A DNA stretch of 64,000 nt from Streptomyces antarcticus (GCF_026627255.1 NZ_JAPNLM010000008.1:62001-126000), one strand, 5' to 3'; positions 24,867 through 33,618 are shown, counted from the stretch's first letter. Numbers and translations: made by a program. Notes: generated by a model from the letters alone, not told the origin.

Positions 24867-25361
24867 TCAGCCCGCCGGGGCCGGAGCGGGCAGCGGGAGG
24901 GCCGCCCAGATGACCTTCCCGCCGGTCGAGGTGTGCTCGACGTCGCAGACCCCGCCGGCCTCCAGCGTGATCTCCCGTACCAGGAGCAGGCCCCGGCCGC
25001 CGGTCTGGCCGAAATCGGCCTCCAGCGCCTTGGGCCGGTACGGGTGGTTGTCCTCGACGGCCACCCGTACCCACTCCCGGCCGATCGCCACCTCGACCGC
25101 GACCTCCGGCGAGAGCAGGGCGGCGTGCCGGACCGAGTTCGTCACCAGCTCGGAGACGATCAGCAGCAGGGAGTACACCAGGTCCTGATGGGCCGGCACC
25201 CCCTGGCGGCCGAGGAGGTCCCGGACCGCGCGGCGCGCCTGCGGAACGGATTCTTCTACCGCGGGAGCGGTGAACCGCCACACTCCCTCGTACGCGAGGG
25301 CGTCGGCCGCGCCCTCAGGCTCCCCCTCCCTGGCTGGCGGGACGCTCCCGCTGACATCCAT
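24867..25361 (-). CDS. RsbW-like ATP-binding protein (HATPase_c)
   Basis: A 164-residue histidine-kinase-like ATPase domain protein of the anti-sigma-factor/serine kinase type abundant in Streptomyces. The N-box is LIVSELVTNSVRHA and the G1 region VEDNHPYRPKALEADFGQTGGRGLLLVREI, followed by GGKVIWAALPL. No separate regulatory domain is present. I took the ATG at 25361, preceded by GGGGGACGGAAG, over the GTG at 25397 which lacks a ribosome site. No partner sigma or anti-anti-sigma gene is adjacent, so its target is unknown. Confidence 0.85.
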   Translation of the reverse strand: MDVSGSVPPAREGEPEGAADALAYEGVWRFTAPAVEESVPQARRAVRDLLGRQGVPAHQDLVYSLLLIVSELVTNSVRHAALLSPEVAVEVAIGREWVRVAVEDNHPYRPKALEADFGQTGGRGLLLVREITLEAGGVCDVEHTSTGGKVIWAALPLPAPAPAG

Positions 25362-25489
25362 CTTCCGTCCCCCGTCTTCACGCTCGATCGTCTCCACGCG
25401 TCAAGAGTGGGACCAGCCTGGTCCGGACCGGACCACTGACCATAAGTCAGCGCATTCGGACACTTTCTGACCGTCGGCGTATGTCAGAG

Positions 25490-26167
25490 TCAGTTGTTCG
25501 ACTGTTCCTGATCTTCTGCCGGTCGCTTCTCGGCCGTCCCGCTGGCCCCGCCCATCGCGCCCGCCTCCGCGGACACCTCGTCTTCCCTGACCAGCCCCAG
25601 GATGCGCCGGGCTCCCAGGCCCAGCGCCACCAGGCTCAGGCCGTCGAACAGGAGGGCGAGGGAGAAGAAGGTTCCGATCACGTACAGGCTGTTCCCGGGC
25701 CAGTTGGACAGGATCAGGATGCCCAGCAGGACCCCGAAGGCACCCTGGACGAGGGCGAGCCCGAAGTTGCTCCCGCGCACCACCAGCGATCCGACCAGGC
25801 GGAACAGTCCGCCGGTGAGGAAGAGCAGCGCGGCGAACATGGTGAGCGCCTCGGCGCTCGCCTCGGGGCGGCGCAGGATGACGAAGCCGGCCGCGATGTT
25901 GATCGCGGCGACGATGACGGCGAGCCAGAAGTAGTGGCTCTTGCGCGACTGCACGGCTTGCAGCAGGCCCACCACGCCGCCGATGAGCAACAGCCACCCG
26001 AAGAGGAACATCGAGGTCAGCGTCGCCACGCTCGTGTAGACCAGACCGACCAGACCGGCGAGGACGAGGATCACCCCGAGCACGGCCAGCAGTCCGAAGC
26101 CGCGGCCCAGCTTCTTCTTCTCCTGCCGCGGTTCCCGGCCCTTCGCCTCGGTACGGTCTGCGCCCAT
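25490..26167 (-). CDS. HdeD/DUF308-family membrane protein
   Basis: A 225-residue integral membrane protein with a Lys-rich N-terminus, six predicted hydrophobic helices (LLAVLGVILVLAGLVGLVY, MFLFGWLLLIGGVVGLLQAV, FWLAVIVAAINIAAGFVIL and so on) and an acidic hydrophilic C-tail. The repeating helix pairs are typical of the HdeD acid-resistance family; its role outside enterobacteria is not established. The ATG at 26167 is preceded by GAGGAGGC. It diverges from the enoyl-CoA hydratase gene with 75 bp between the two. Confidence 0.85.
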   Translation of the reverse strand: MGADRTEAKGREPRQEKKKLGRGFGLLAVLGVILVLAGLVGLVYTSVATLTSMFLFGWLLLIGGVVGLLQAVQSRKSHYFWLAVIVAAINIAAGFVILRRPEASAEALTMFAALLFLTGGLFRLVGSLVVRGSNFGLALVQGAFGVLLGILILSNWPGNSLYVIGTFFSLALLFDGLSLVALGLGARRILGLVREDEVSAEAGAMGGASGTAEKRPAEDQEQSNN

Positions 26168-26242
26168 GAGCGTGCCTCCTCGCACCCCCCGGGACGGACT
26201 CCCCCGATCATAGGAGCGACCGCCCGGGATAGCATCCGGCAC

Positions 26243-27031
26243 ATGGACGCAGCAGGCCCGGACGCGGTCGCCGGCGCGGCCCTCCGGCACACGGTCGCCG
26301 GCGGGGTCGCCACCGTCGTGATCTCCCACCCCGCCAAGCGCAACGCCATGACCGCCGCCATGTGGCGGGCGCTGCCCGGCCTGCTGGACGGCCTCGCGGC
26401 CGACCCCGCCGTACGGGTGCTCGTCCTGACCGGGGACGGCCCGACCTTCTGCGCGGGGGCCGACATCTCCTCCCTGACCGGGGACGACGACCCGCAGGCC
26501 CTGGCGGTGGCGGCGGAGGAGACGTTGGCCGCCTTCCCGAAGCCGACGCTCGCGGCGGTCCGCGGATTCTGCGTCGGCGGTGGCGGCCAGCTCGCCGCCG
26601 CCTGCGACCTGCGGTTCGCCGAGGAGGGTGCGTCCTTCGGGGTGACCCCGGCGAAGCTGGGCATCGTCTACGCGGCCTCGTCCACCCGGCGCCTCGCGTC
26701 GGTGGTGGGTCCCGCATGGGCCAAGTACCTGCTCTTCTCAGCGGAGTTGATCGACGCGGAGACGGCGCTGCGCGCAGGCCTCCTCCACGAGCTGCTGCCG
26801 GCCGGGCAGTTGGACAAGCGGGTCGCGGAGTTCACCCGCGTCCTCGTTTCGCGCTCGCGGCTGACGCAGGCGGCGGCCAAGGAGTTCGCGGACGGGCGCA
26901 CGGACCGGGACGGGTACTGGGCGGGGCAGGGGGCCGGGAGCGGCGACACGGCGGAGGGCGTCGCCGCGTTCCTCGCCCGCCGCCCGCCCGTCTTCACGTG
27001 GACGCCGGACCCCGGCGCCCCTACGGGCTGA
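26243..27031 (+). CDS. Enoyl-CoA hydratase/isomerase family protein
   Basis: A 262-residue crotonase-fold enzyme. The oxyanion-hole segments are PTFCAGADISSL and AVRGFCVGGGGQLAAACDLRFA. The residues at the usual catalytic glutamate positions are altered (GGGGQLA; KLGIVYAASSTRRL), so dehydration versus isomerisation or hydrolysis cannot be assigned. The ATG at 26243 gives the fold its normal start (RHTVAGGVATVVISHPAKRNAM). Its last 11 bases overlap the convergent DJ-1-like gene. Confidence 0.87.
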   Translation: MDAAGPDAVAGAALRHTVAGGVATVVISHPAKRNAMTAAMWRALPGLLDGLAADPAVRVLVLTGDGPTFCAGADISSLTGDDDPQALAVAAEETLAAFPKPTLAAVRGFCVGGGGQLAAACDLRFAEEGASFGVTPAKLGIVYAASSTRRLASVVGPAWAKYLLFSAELIDAETALRAGLLHELLPAGQLDKRVAEFTRVLVSRSRLTQAAAKEFADGRTDRDGYWAGQGAGSGDTAEGVAAFLARRPPVFTWTPDPGAPTG

Positions 27032-27644
27032 CCCCCCGCAGGCGCGCCACGAGCTCGGCCGGGGCCTTGTCCGGCGACCCCGCGTCGTACGGCGGCTGGG
27101 GGTCGTACTCGGTCATTAGCTGGACGGTCTGGGCGACCTCGTCCCCGGCGATCCTGCCGAGCAGGGTGAGCCCCATGTCGATCCCGGAGGACACCCCGGC
27201 GGCGGTGACGTACTTCCCGTCGAACACCACCCGCTCCCCGGTGGGCGCGGCCCCGAAGCGGGGCAGCCGGTCCAGGTAGAGCCAGTGGCTGGTGGCCCGG
27301 CGCCCGTCGAGCAGGCCGGCCGCGGCGAGCAGGAGGGAGCCGGTGCAGACCGACGTGGTCCACGTGGTGGTGGCGTCGACGGCCCGGAGCCAGTCGAGGA
27401 CGGCGGGGTTCTCCATCTCCACCTCCGGGTGCGGCCCGCCGGGCACGATCACGATGTCGGGCCGCGTCACCTCGCCGAGCGCCTTGTCGGCGACGAGCGC
27501 GAGCGCTCCGCTGTCGGTGCGGACCGGCCCGGGGCGCTCGGCGACGAACACGGTCTCGGCGCCGGGAAGCCGGCCGAGGGTGTCGAAGGGACCGATGGCG
27601 TCGAGGGCGGTGAAGCGGTCGTAGAGCAGTACGGCGATCTGCAT
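27021..27644 (-). CDS. DJ-1/PfpI-family protein
   Basis: A 207-residue single-domain DJ-1/PfpI (glutamine-amidotransferase-like) protein. The nucleophile elbow is TTSVCTGSLLLAAAGLLDGRRATSHW (Cys about residue 98), with PDIVIVPGGP upstream. Relatives include isonitrile hydratases and uncharacterised stress proteins. The ATG at 27644 is preceded by GGAGGAG. The same core, SVCTGxLLLAxAGLLDGRRATxHW, recurs in the next gene, so these two are recent paralogues or share an ancestor, this one lacking the AraC domain. Confidence 0.85.
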   Translation of the reverse strand: MQIAVLLYDRFTALDAIGPFDTLGRLPGAETVFVAERPGPVRTDSGALALVADKALGEVTRPDIVIVPGGPHPEVEMENPAVLDWLRAVDATTTWTTSVCTGSLLLAAAGLLDGRRATSHWLYLDRLPRFGAAPTGERVVFDGKYVTAAGVSSGIDMGLTLLGRIAGDEVAQTVQLMTEYDPQPPYDAGSPDKAPAELVARLRGVSP

Positions 27645-27788
27645 GGCTCCTCCGGAGCGGGACTCGATACGGCGACTGGGCACGGGGACTCGGTACGGGG
27701 GTCGGTACAGGGGGCGGGTGCTGGGGGCGGGTGCTGGGGGCGACGGTCCGCGGATGCCGCTGGGCGGGGCGGGTGCCCCGGCACGGCG

Positions 27789-27880
27789 GTCACGGCGCGG
27801 CCGTCACGGGTCGCGCGCCGCGGCCGTCACAAGCCGCGCGCGGTGGGTGTCACAAGCCGCGCGCGGTGGGTGTCGCGGCC
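27789..27880. repeat. 23-bp tandem repeats between two DJ-1-type genes
   Basis: Two identical 23-bp units, starting GTCACAAGCCGCGCG, occupy 27826-27848 and 27849-27871. A degenerate unit precedes them at 27803-27825, and partial copies lie on both sides. Nearby, GGTGCTGGGGGCG is duplicated at about 27718-27743. The 258-bp gap holds no gene. Confidence 0.75.
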
Positions 27881-27902
27881 GGGGGTGCGGGGCCGCGCGG
27901 CG

Positions 27903-28862
27903 TCACGGGGGGCCGAAGCGGCGGCGGTATTCGGCCGGGGGCTGGCCCAGGGTCTTCACGAAGGCCCGTCGCAGCGCCTCGGGCGTTCCGTACCCGCAGG
28001 CCCGGGAGATCTGCCCGATGCCCTCGCCGCCCTCCTCCAGGAGCCTGCGCGCGTGCTCCACGCGCACCCGCTCCACGTACCGCCCCGGCGTGACCCCCGT
28101 CTCCGCCTGGAAGGCGCGGGCGAAGTGGCGCGGCGAGAGGCGGGCCCGCGCTGCCAGGGCGTCCACGCTCAGGTCACCGCCCGGGTGCTCGGTGATCCAG
28201 TGCTGCACCTCGCGCAGCGGCTCGCGCCGCGCCGTCTGGGCCGCGAGCTGCGCGCTGAACTGGGCCTGGTTGCCCGGCCTGCGCAGGAACACCACCAGGT
28301 GGCGGGCGATCGTCAGGGCCACGTCCCGCCCGTGGTCCTCCTCCACGAGGGCCAGGGCCAGGTCGATCCCGGCCGTGACCCCGGCCGAGGTGGCCACCGG
28401 GCCGTCCCGGACGTAGATCGGGTCGGGCTCGACGGTGACGGCCGGATAGTCCCGGGCCATCCGCTCGCACGCGTTCCAGTGGGTGGTGGCCCGGCGCCCG
28501 TCGAGCAGCCCGGCCTCGGCCAGCAGCAGCCCTCCCGTGCACACCGACACCAGCCGCTCCGCGCCGCCTGCCTGGGCGCGCAGCCAGTCGGTGAGCCTCG
28601 GTTCGAAGTCGGCCGTGTACCGGCCGCCGGGCACCAGCAGCGTGGTGCCGGGTCCCGGCCGGGCGCTCTCCAGGTCCCCGTCGGGCAGCAGCGTCAGGCC
28701 GCTGCCGGTGCGGACCGGGGCGCCGCCCGGGGACACGGTGCGGATCGCGTAGCCGGCCAGACCGGGGAAGCGGGCCACGCCGTCGAACACCTCGATCGGT
28801 CCGGTGACGTCCAGGCTCTGCACCCCGTCGTAGAGGACGACGAGCACGTTTCGCGACGACAT
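27903..28862 (-). CDS. GlxA-family transcriptional regulator (DJ-1 + AraC HTH)
   Basis: A 319-residue regulator with an N-terminal DJ-1/PfpI-like sensing domain (residues ~1-190, SVCTGGLLLAEAGLLDGRRATTHW) and a C-terminal AraC/XylS double helix-turn-helix (ALAARARLSPRHFARAFQAETGVTPG and ISRACGYGTPEALRRAFVKTLGQPPAEYRRRF). The ATG at 28862 fits the start of the first strand, MSSRNVLVVLYDGVQ. It may control the DJ-1 gene downstream in the same direction, across the repeat-bearing gap; the ligand is unknown. Confidence 0.9.
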   Translation of the reverse strand: MSSRNVLVVLYDGVQSLDVTGPIEVFDGVARFPGLAGYAIRTVSPGGAPVRTGSGLTLLPDGDLESARPGPGTTLLVPGGRYTADFEPRLTDWLRAQAGGAERLVSVCTGGLLLAEAGLLDGRRATTHWNACERMARDYPAVTVEPDPIYVRDGPVATSAGVTAGIDLALALVEEDHGRDVALTIARHLVVFLRRPGNQAQFSAQLAAQTARREPLREVQHWITEHPGGDLSVDALAARARLSPRHFARAFQAETGVTPGRYVERVRVEHARRLLEEGGEGIGQISRACGYGTPEALRRAFVKTLGQPPAEYRRRFGPP

Positions 28863-28976
28863 GTACCCATGGTGTGACGCCGGTCCGGCGGCCGCAATGA
28901 CAGGTGCCCCACCTTTCCTGCCATGCGCCCGGGGCCGCCCCCGCCGGACCCGGTCCGGTGCCGGCCCTGTCGATCG

Positions 28977-29199
28977 GCGTGACATCGGCCCGAACCTGAC
29001 CTACGCCGGTTCGCCGGCCACCCTGCTGTGGCGGCGGATCCTGCACGCGCACGACGACCGGGTGTCCCTCGGGGAGTTCACCCGCCTCGGCCCGGTCACC
29101 ACTGCGGCCGCCCTCGTCGGCGCCGTGACCGCGCTGTGGGCGGGCCTGCGGCTGGTCGGAGTCCGAGTCCCGGGCCCGGATAGGATCGGCAGATCATGA
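28977..29199 (+). pseudogene. C-terminal remnant of an SLC13/ArsB-type transporter
   Basis: The frame from about 28977 to the stop at 29197-29199 reads DIGPNLTYAGSPATLLWRR, then LGEFTRLGPVT and a hydrophobic helix AALVGAVTALWAGLRLVGV. This is the ending of ArsB/SLC13-type anion permeases (GxNxTxxGSxATLLW...GEFxRxG). Upstream of residue DIGPN the frame is unrelated Pro/Arg/Gly-rich sequence with no start or membrane helices, so some 85% of the gene is missing. The remnant ends overlapping the ABC-F start codon by 4 bp, consistent with a deletion that removed the body of a gene once co-transcribed with it. Confidence 0.7.
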
Positions 29200-30833
29200 C
29201 TGCAACCCTCGTCGCCAAGAAGCTCACCGCCGCGCACGGTGAGCGCACCCTCTTCGCCGATCTCGACCTCGTCGTCGCGCCCGGCGACGTCATCGGCCTC
29301 GTCGGCGTCAACGGCGCCGGGAAGTCCACCCTGCTGCGGATGCTCGCCGGACTGGACGCTCCCGAGACCGGTGAGCTGCGGCTCTCCCCGCCGAGCGCGG
29401 CGGTGGGCCACCTGCCGCAGGAGCCGGAGCGCCGGCCCGAGGAGTCCGTACGGGAGTTCCTGGCCCGGCGTACGGGCGTGGCCACGGCGCAGGCGGAGCT
29501 GGACGAGGCGACCCAGGGCCTGGTGGACGGCACCCCGGGCGCGGACGACGCGTACGCCACGGCGCTGGACCAGTGGCTGAACCTCGGTGGCGCCGACCTC
29601 GACGAGCGGGCCCAGGAGGTCGCGGACGCGCTCGGGCTGGCGGTCGGCCTGGACCTGCCGATGACGGCGCTCTCGGGCGGGCAGGCGGCCCGGGCGGGCC
29701 TCGCCTCGCTGCTGCTGTCCCGCTACGACGTGTTCCTGCTGGACGAGCCGACGAACGACCTGGACCTGGACGGCCTGGAGCGGCTGGAGCAGTTCGTGAA
29801 GGGGCTGCGCGCGGGCACGGTCGTCATCAGCCACGACCGCGAGTTCCTGACCCGGACGGTCACCAAGGTCCTCGAACTCGACCTGGCCCAGCAGGAGATC
29901 AACCTCTACGGCGGCGGCTACGACTCCTACCTGGAGGAGCGCGATCGGGCCCGTGGCCACGCCCGCGAGGAGTTCGAGGAGTACGCGGGCAAGAAGTCGG
30001 CCCTGGAGGGCCGGGCGCAGATGCAGCGCAACTGGATGGACAAGGGCGTGCGCAACGCCCGCCGCAAGTCGAGCGACAACGACAAGATCGGCAAGAACCT
30101 GCGCGGCGAGTCCAGCGAGAAGCAGGCCGCGAAGGCCCGCCAGACGCAGCGCGCGATCGAGCGCCTCGACGTCGTCGAGGAGCCGCGCAAGGAGTGGGAG
30201 CTGCGCATGGAGATCGCGACGGCTCCGCGCTCCGGCTCGGTGGTGGCCACCCTGCGCGAGGCGTCCGTCACGCGCGGGGACTTCGCCTTCGGGCCGGCCA
30301 GCCTGCAGATCGACTGGGCGGACCGGGTGGCGATCACCGGGGCCAACGGCGCGGGCAAGTCCACGCTCCTCGCCGTCCTGCTGGGCCGGCTGGCGCCGGA
30401 CTCGGGGGCGGCGACGCTCGGCTCCGGCGTGCTGGTCGGCGAGGTCGACCAGGCGCGCGGGCTGTTCCTCGGCGGCGAGCCGCTGCTGGAGGCGTTCTGC
30501 GCGGCGGTCCCGGACACCGAGCCGGCCGAAGTCCGTACGCTGCTGGCCAAGTTCGGGCTGAAGGCGGCCCACGTGCTGCGTCCGGCGGCCACCCTCTCGC
30601 CCGGCGAGCGCACCCGGGCGGCGCTGGCACTGCTCCAGGGCCGCGGGGTGAACCTGCTGGTCCTGGACGAGCCGACGAACCACCTGGACCTGCCGGCGAT
30701 CGAGCAGCTGGAGGCCGCCCTGGAGGCCTACGAGGGCACGCTGCTCCTGGTCACCCACGACCGCCGGATGCTGGACGCGGTCCAGGTGACCCGCCGCCTG
30801 CGGGTGGCGGACGGCAAGGTCACCGAGCTGTAG
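29196..30833 (+). CDS. ABC-F family ATPase (ribosome-associated)
   Basis: A 545-residue protein with two ATPase domains in one chain and no membrane segment, the ABC-F class of translation factors. Domain 1 has GVNGAGKST, ALSGGQAARAGLA and FLLDEPTNDLDL. Domain 2 has GANGAGKST, TLSPGERTRAALAL and LVLDEPTNHLDL. The inter-domain linker (about residues 240-340) is rich in Arg/Lys and contains QMQRNWMDKGVRNARRKSSDNDKIGKN, typical of actinobacterial housekeeping members rather than long-armed resistance types. It probably acts on stalled or initiating ribosomes. The ATG at 29196 overlaps the transporter remnant. Confidence 0.92.
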   Translation: MTATLVAKKLTAAHGERTLFADLDLVVAPGDVIGLVGVNGAGKSTLLRMLAGLDAPETGELRLSPPSAAVGHLPQEPERRPEESVREFLARRTGVATAQAELDEATQGLVDGTPGADDAYATALDQWLNLGGADLDERAQEVADALGLAVGLDLPMTALSGGQAARAGLASLLLSRYDVFLLDEPTNDLDLDGLERLEQFVKGLRAGTVVISHDREFLTRTVTKVLELDLAQQEINLYGGGYDSYLEERDRARGHAREEFEEYAGKKSALEGRAQMQRNWMDKGVRNARRKSSDNDKIGKNLRGESSEKQAAKARQTQRAIERLDVVEEPRKEWELRMEIATAPRSGSVVATLREASVTRGDFAFGPASLQIDWADRVAITGANGAGKSTLLAVLLGRLAPDSGAATLGSGVLVGEVDQARGLFLGGEPLLEAFCAAVPDTEPAEVRTLLAKFGLKAAHVLRPAATLSPGERTRAALALLQGRGVNLLVLDEPTNHLDLPAIEQLEAALEAYEGTLLLVTHDRRMLDAVQVTRRLRVADGKVTEL

Positions 30834-30852
30834 CCGCGGCGCAGCCGACCCG

Positions 30853-31632
30853 TCAGTGCGCGGCGTCCGCCGGGGGCCGCCGCGTGCGGGCCATCCGGCG
30901 GGCCACGAAACCGCGCGGGAGGTGGCGGGCGGCGAGGGCGTACGCCTGGTATCGGCGGCCGGTGATGCTGACCGGGCGGCGCAGGGCGAGGTCCCTCAGG
31001 GCCTTGGCCACCACGGCGTCCGGCTCCAGCCAGACCGCGTCGCGCAGGGCGCTGACGTCCATCCCGGCCCGCGCCTGGAACTCGGTGCGGGTGAAACCGG
31101 GGACCACCGCCAGGACCCGGACCCCGTACGGCTCCATGTCCACCCGGAGCGACTCGCTGAAGGCGGTGACCCAGGCCTTCGCCGCGCCGTACGTCCCGGT
31201 CGGCAGCAGGCCCGCTACCGAGGAGACGTTCAGCACCGCGCCCCGGCGCCGCTCGCGCAGGCCCGACGCCACGGCGTGCGTGAGTCGCAGCGGGACCTTG
31301 ACCAGCAGGTCGAGCATCCGCTCCTCGTCCTCCACCGGGCTGTACGGGAAGGGCGCGGGCAGCCCGAAGCCGGCGTTGTTGACGAGGATGTCCACGGGCG
31401 CCGCCCGGTCGGCGAGCCGCTCCGCGACCGCGGTGAGGCCGCCGTCCGTCAGCAGGTCGGCGGGCAGCACTTCGGCGGGTACGCCGTACTCCCGGCCGAG
31501 GCGCTCGGCGACGGCGTCGAGCCGGTCCTTGTCGCGGGCCACGAGAACCAGGGCGCAGCCCTTGGCGGCGAAGCCCCGGGCGAAGGCCTCGCCCAGGCCG
31601 GCGCTGGCACCGGTGATCAGTACGGTGGTCAA
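30853..31632 (-). CDS. Short-chain dehydrogenase/reductase
   Basis: A 259-residue classical SDR. It has NAD(P)-binding TGASAGLGEAFA and LVNNAGFG, catalytic Ser in NVSSVAGLLPTG and the YGAAK pair, with RD at residues ~33-34 suggesting NADPH preference. The TTG start at 31632 is supported by GAGGAAGTG about 10 bases upstream. It lies 29 bp after the MAB_1171c-like membrane gene and could be in that operon. Substrate unknown; the C-terminal ARHLPRGFVARRMARTRRPP is basic. Confidence 0.88.
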   Translation of the reverse strand: MTTVLITGASAGLGEAFARGFAAKGCALVLVARDKDRLDAVAERLGREYGVPAEVLPADLLTDGGLTAVAERLADRAAPVDILVNNAGFGLPAPFPYSPVEDEERMLDLLVKVPLRLTHAVASGLRERRRGAVLNVSSVAGLLPTGTYGAAKAWVTAFSESLRVDMEPYGVRVLAVVPGFTRTEFQARAGMDVSALRDAVWLEPDAVVAKALRDLALRRPVSITGRRYQAYALAARHLPRGFVARRMARTRRPPADAAH

Positions 31633-31661
31633 GGGGTGTCACTTCCTCGCGGTGGTGCGGT

Positions 31662-32846
31662 TCACGGGGTGAGGGCGGAGGCGGTGGCCGGCGAGGCGTA
31701 CGCCCGGGCCACGTCGACGAGGAACCGGGCCTCGTCCTCCAGGTCCCCGCCGTCCTCGGAGGTCTGGATCGCGGCGGGCAGTTCCAGCGCCGCCGCCTCG
31801 CCGCTCTGCCCGGGCAGCCCGGCCAGCTTGGCCTGCCGGGCCTCCTTCAGTACGCGGGCCAGCGCGGCCGCGGTGCGCCGCTGCTCGGGGACCCCGGCTC
31901 CGGCGACGTGGGTCCGGGCGAGTTCCAGGGCGCCCGGGGCGACGTGCTCCCCCAGGATCAGGATCGCGTCGCGCGTCTCGATGACCTTGCGGTAGACGAG
32001 CAGGTTGCGCGGGACCGGCGGCCACAGCAGCTCCACGACCCGCCCGGCCCGCGGCTTGTTCAGCGCCACGTGCGGGACCGCCTGCACCAGGTCCCGCCAG
32101 AGCGGCCACAGCCGCCAGGCGGTGGCGGCGTCGGCGGCGGTGCGCCGGAAGGTGAACAGGGTCGGCACCAGGATCGCGGCGGCCCGCAGCAGGCCGTGCA
32201 GGTTCATCAGCAGCGGCAGCGCGGGCATCGCCCAGGTGCTGCCGGACAGGGCCTTGAGCAGGTACGCCAGCCAGAACAGTCCGGCGAGGGCCGTGCCGAG
32301 GCCGAACAGCCGCAGCCCGGCCGCCAGTCCGCGGCTCTCGGTGCGGCGGCTGTAGCGCCAGCACAGGGCCACGCAGACGGTGTTGGCGATCACGTGGGCG
32401 CAGATCAGGACCAGCCAGTACGCCAGGGAGGGCACCGGGTCGCCGACCGGCGGCATGGTGTGCGTGCCGTGTCCGGGCGCGGCCGTGTCCAGGGCGACGA
32501 GGGTGGCCAGCCAGGCGACGGTGGCGGCCGCGGAGGCGAGTTGGAGCCGGCGGCCGCGGGTGGTGGCGGCGACGAAGTAGAGCACGGCGCCCGCCGACAG
32601 CACCCCGATGAGGTTGCGGACGAGGCCGATGGTGTGCGCGTAGCCGGGGTCGCGGCCCATCGCGTAGGTGACGACGGCGGGGAGGTTCAACGTCATCGCG
32701 GCGGCGGCGGTGGCGACGGCGAGCCACAGGCCGCGCTGGTGCGGGGAGCGCAGGGCGCCGGGGGCGCGCAGCAGGACCGCGATCCACAGGCACACGACGC
32801 TCGGGACGGCGAGCCAGTCGCCGAACGCGGTCAGGTCAGCTGCCAT
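31662..32846 (-). CDS. MAB_1171c-like seven-helix membrane protein
   Basis: A 394-residue membrane protein with seven predicted N-terminal helices (through residue ~235: LAVPSVVCLWIAVLL, GLWLAVATAAAAMTL, LIGVLSAGAVLYFVA and so on) and a ~160-residue cytoplasmic helical tail (ALNKPRAGRVVELLWPPVPRNLLVYRKVIETRDAIL...). This layout is that of a Streptomyces/mycobacterial family called MAB_1171c putative transporters. The ATG at 32846 overlaps the upstream ImmA/IrrE-like gene by 11 bp. The conserved pairing with a metallopeptidase suggests a two-component control or defence unit; transport has not been shown to my knowledge. Confidence 0.8.
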   Translation of the reverse strand: MAADLTAFGDWLAVPSVVCLWIAVLLRAPGALRSPHQRGLWLAVATAAAAMTLNLPAVVTYAMGRDPGYAHTIGLVRNLIGVLSAGAVLYFVAATTRGRRLQLASAAATVAWLATLVALDTAAPGHGTHTMPPVGDPVPSLAYWLVLICAHVIANTVCVALCWRYSRRTESRGLAAGLRLFGLGTALAGLFWLAYLLKALSGSTWAMPALPLLMNLHGLLRAAAILVPTLFTFRRTAADAATAWRLWPLWRDLVQAVPHVALNKPRAGRVVELLWPPVPRNLLVYRKVIETRDAILILGEHVAPGALELARTHVAGAGVPEQRRTAAALARVLKEARQAKLAGLPGQSGEAAALELPAAIQTSEDGGDLEDEARFLVDVARAYASPATASALTP

Positions 32847-33342
32847 CGTTCCCCCGCTCGTACCCCATGGCGGACTCCAGCCGGCCCAGGGTGCCCCCGG
32901 GCCGGGCGGCCGACGGAGGGCCCGCGTTCACCGTGCGGATGCGGATCATGCTGGCGAGCATCTCCGCCTCCTGCTCCTGACGGGTGGTGTAGTTGGTGCG
33001 TCCCAGCACGGTGGGGGCGCCGCCGTCGGCCTGCGCCTCCTGCCCTTCCAGCGAGTGGTGGCCGAAGAGGATGTGACCGAGCTCGTGGAGGACGATGTGC
33101 TCGCGGTGCAGCGGGGTGGTCTGCGCCTCGTAGAAGACGTAGTCGATGCTGGCGGTGCCCACCCACAGCCCGCAGACCCCTGATTCCGCGGCTTCCCTGG
33201 GCAGCGGGTGGAGCCGGATGGGACGGCCCCGCTGCTCGGCGATCCGGTCGCACAGCGCGTCGAGGGAGAACGGACGGGTCAGATCCAGATGGCCGAGAAT
33301 GTTCTCGCACCTCTTGCGCAGGCTGAGTTGCCGGTGGGGCAT
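32836..33342 (-). CDS. ImmA/IrrE-type metallopeptidase
   Basis: A 168-residue zinc-peptidase-like protein. The HELGH signature is at residues 86-90, and a downstream Glu/His region, RQEQEAEMLASMIR, supplies the likely third ligand. ImmA/IrrE peptidases cleave repressors or are toxins of toxin-antitoxin pairs. Start: ATG 33342 has AGAGGG upstream; a longer version from 33402 is possible. There is no helix-turn-helix in this chain and no obvious repressor next door; the coupled partner is the membrane protein. Confidence 0.85.
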   Translation of the reverse strand: MPHRQLSLRKRCENILGHLDLTRPFSLDALCDRIAEQRGRPIRLHPLPREAAESGVCGLWVGTASIDYVFYEAQTTPLHREHIVLHELGHILFGHHSLEGQEAQADGGAPTVLGRTNYTTRQEQEAEMLASMIRIRTVNAGPPSAARPGGTLGRLESAMGYERGNDGS

Positions 33343-33618
33343 GTGATCCCTCTTCGGACCCTTTCTCGGGCAGCGTCGGTAGGCGTGCGTGGGCATGGGC
33401 ATGGCGTCCTGTGCCTTCAAGGCGGCCTCGGGGAAAACGGTCCTGAGGGGGAAACGCGGAAGCCCGTTCGCCGGGTGACGAACGGGCGTTCCACCATGCC
33501 TACAGATCTTGTACGGGCGTTGGCAAGGCACGTCCCCTGACGGGGAGGCTATTCGGCCATTCCGTACGGACGCCGCGCGCGCCGCGGTGGCTGCAATGGC
33601 ACGCCGCGGACGGCGCGG
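33343..33618. other. Gap between tex and the peptidase gene; stem-loop at 33462-33487
   Basis: No gene seen. GCCCGTTCG at 33462-33470 and CGAACGGGC at 33479-33487 form a perfect 9-bp stem with an 8-base loop, a candidate terminator for tex about 130 bases past its stop. The remainder probably carries the promoter of the peptidase-membrane protein pair. Confidence 0.55.

Noticed and set aside
27826..27871. Tandem 23-bp repeats as a CRISPR-like element
   Set aside because: Direct adjacency without spacers and no cas gene.
30856..31995. Plus-strand frame over the SDR and membrane-protein genes
   Set aside because: Antisense of genes with clear motifs (GASAGLG, YGAAK).
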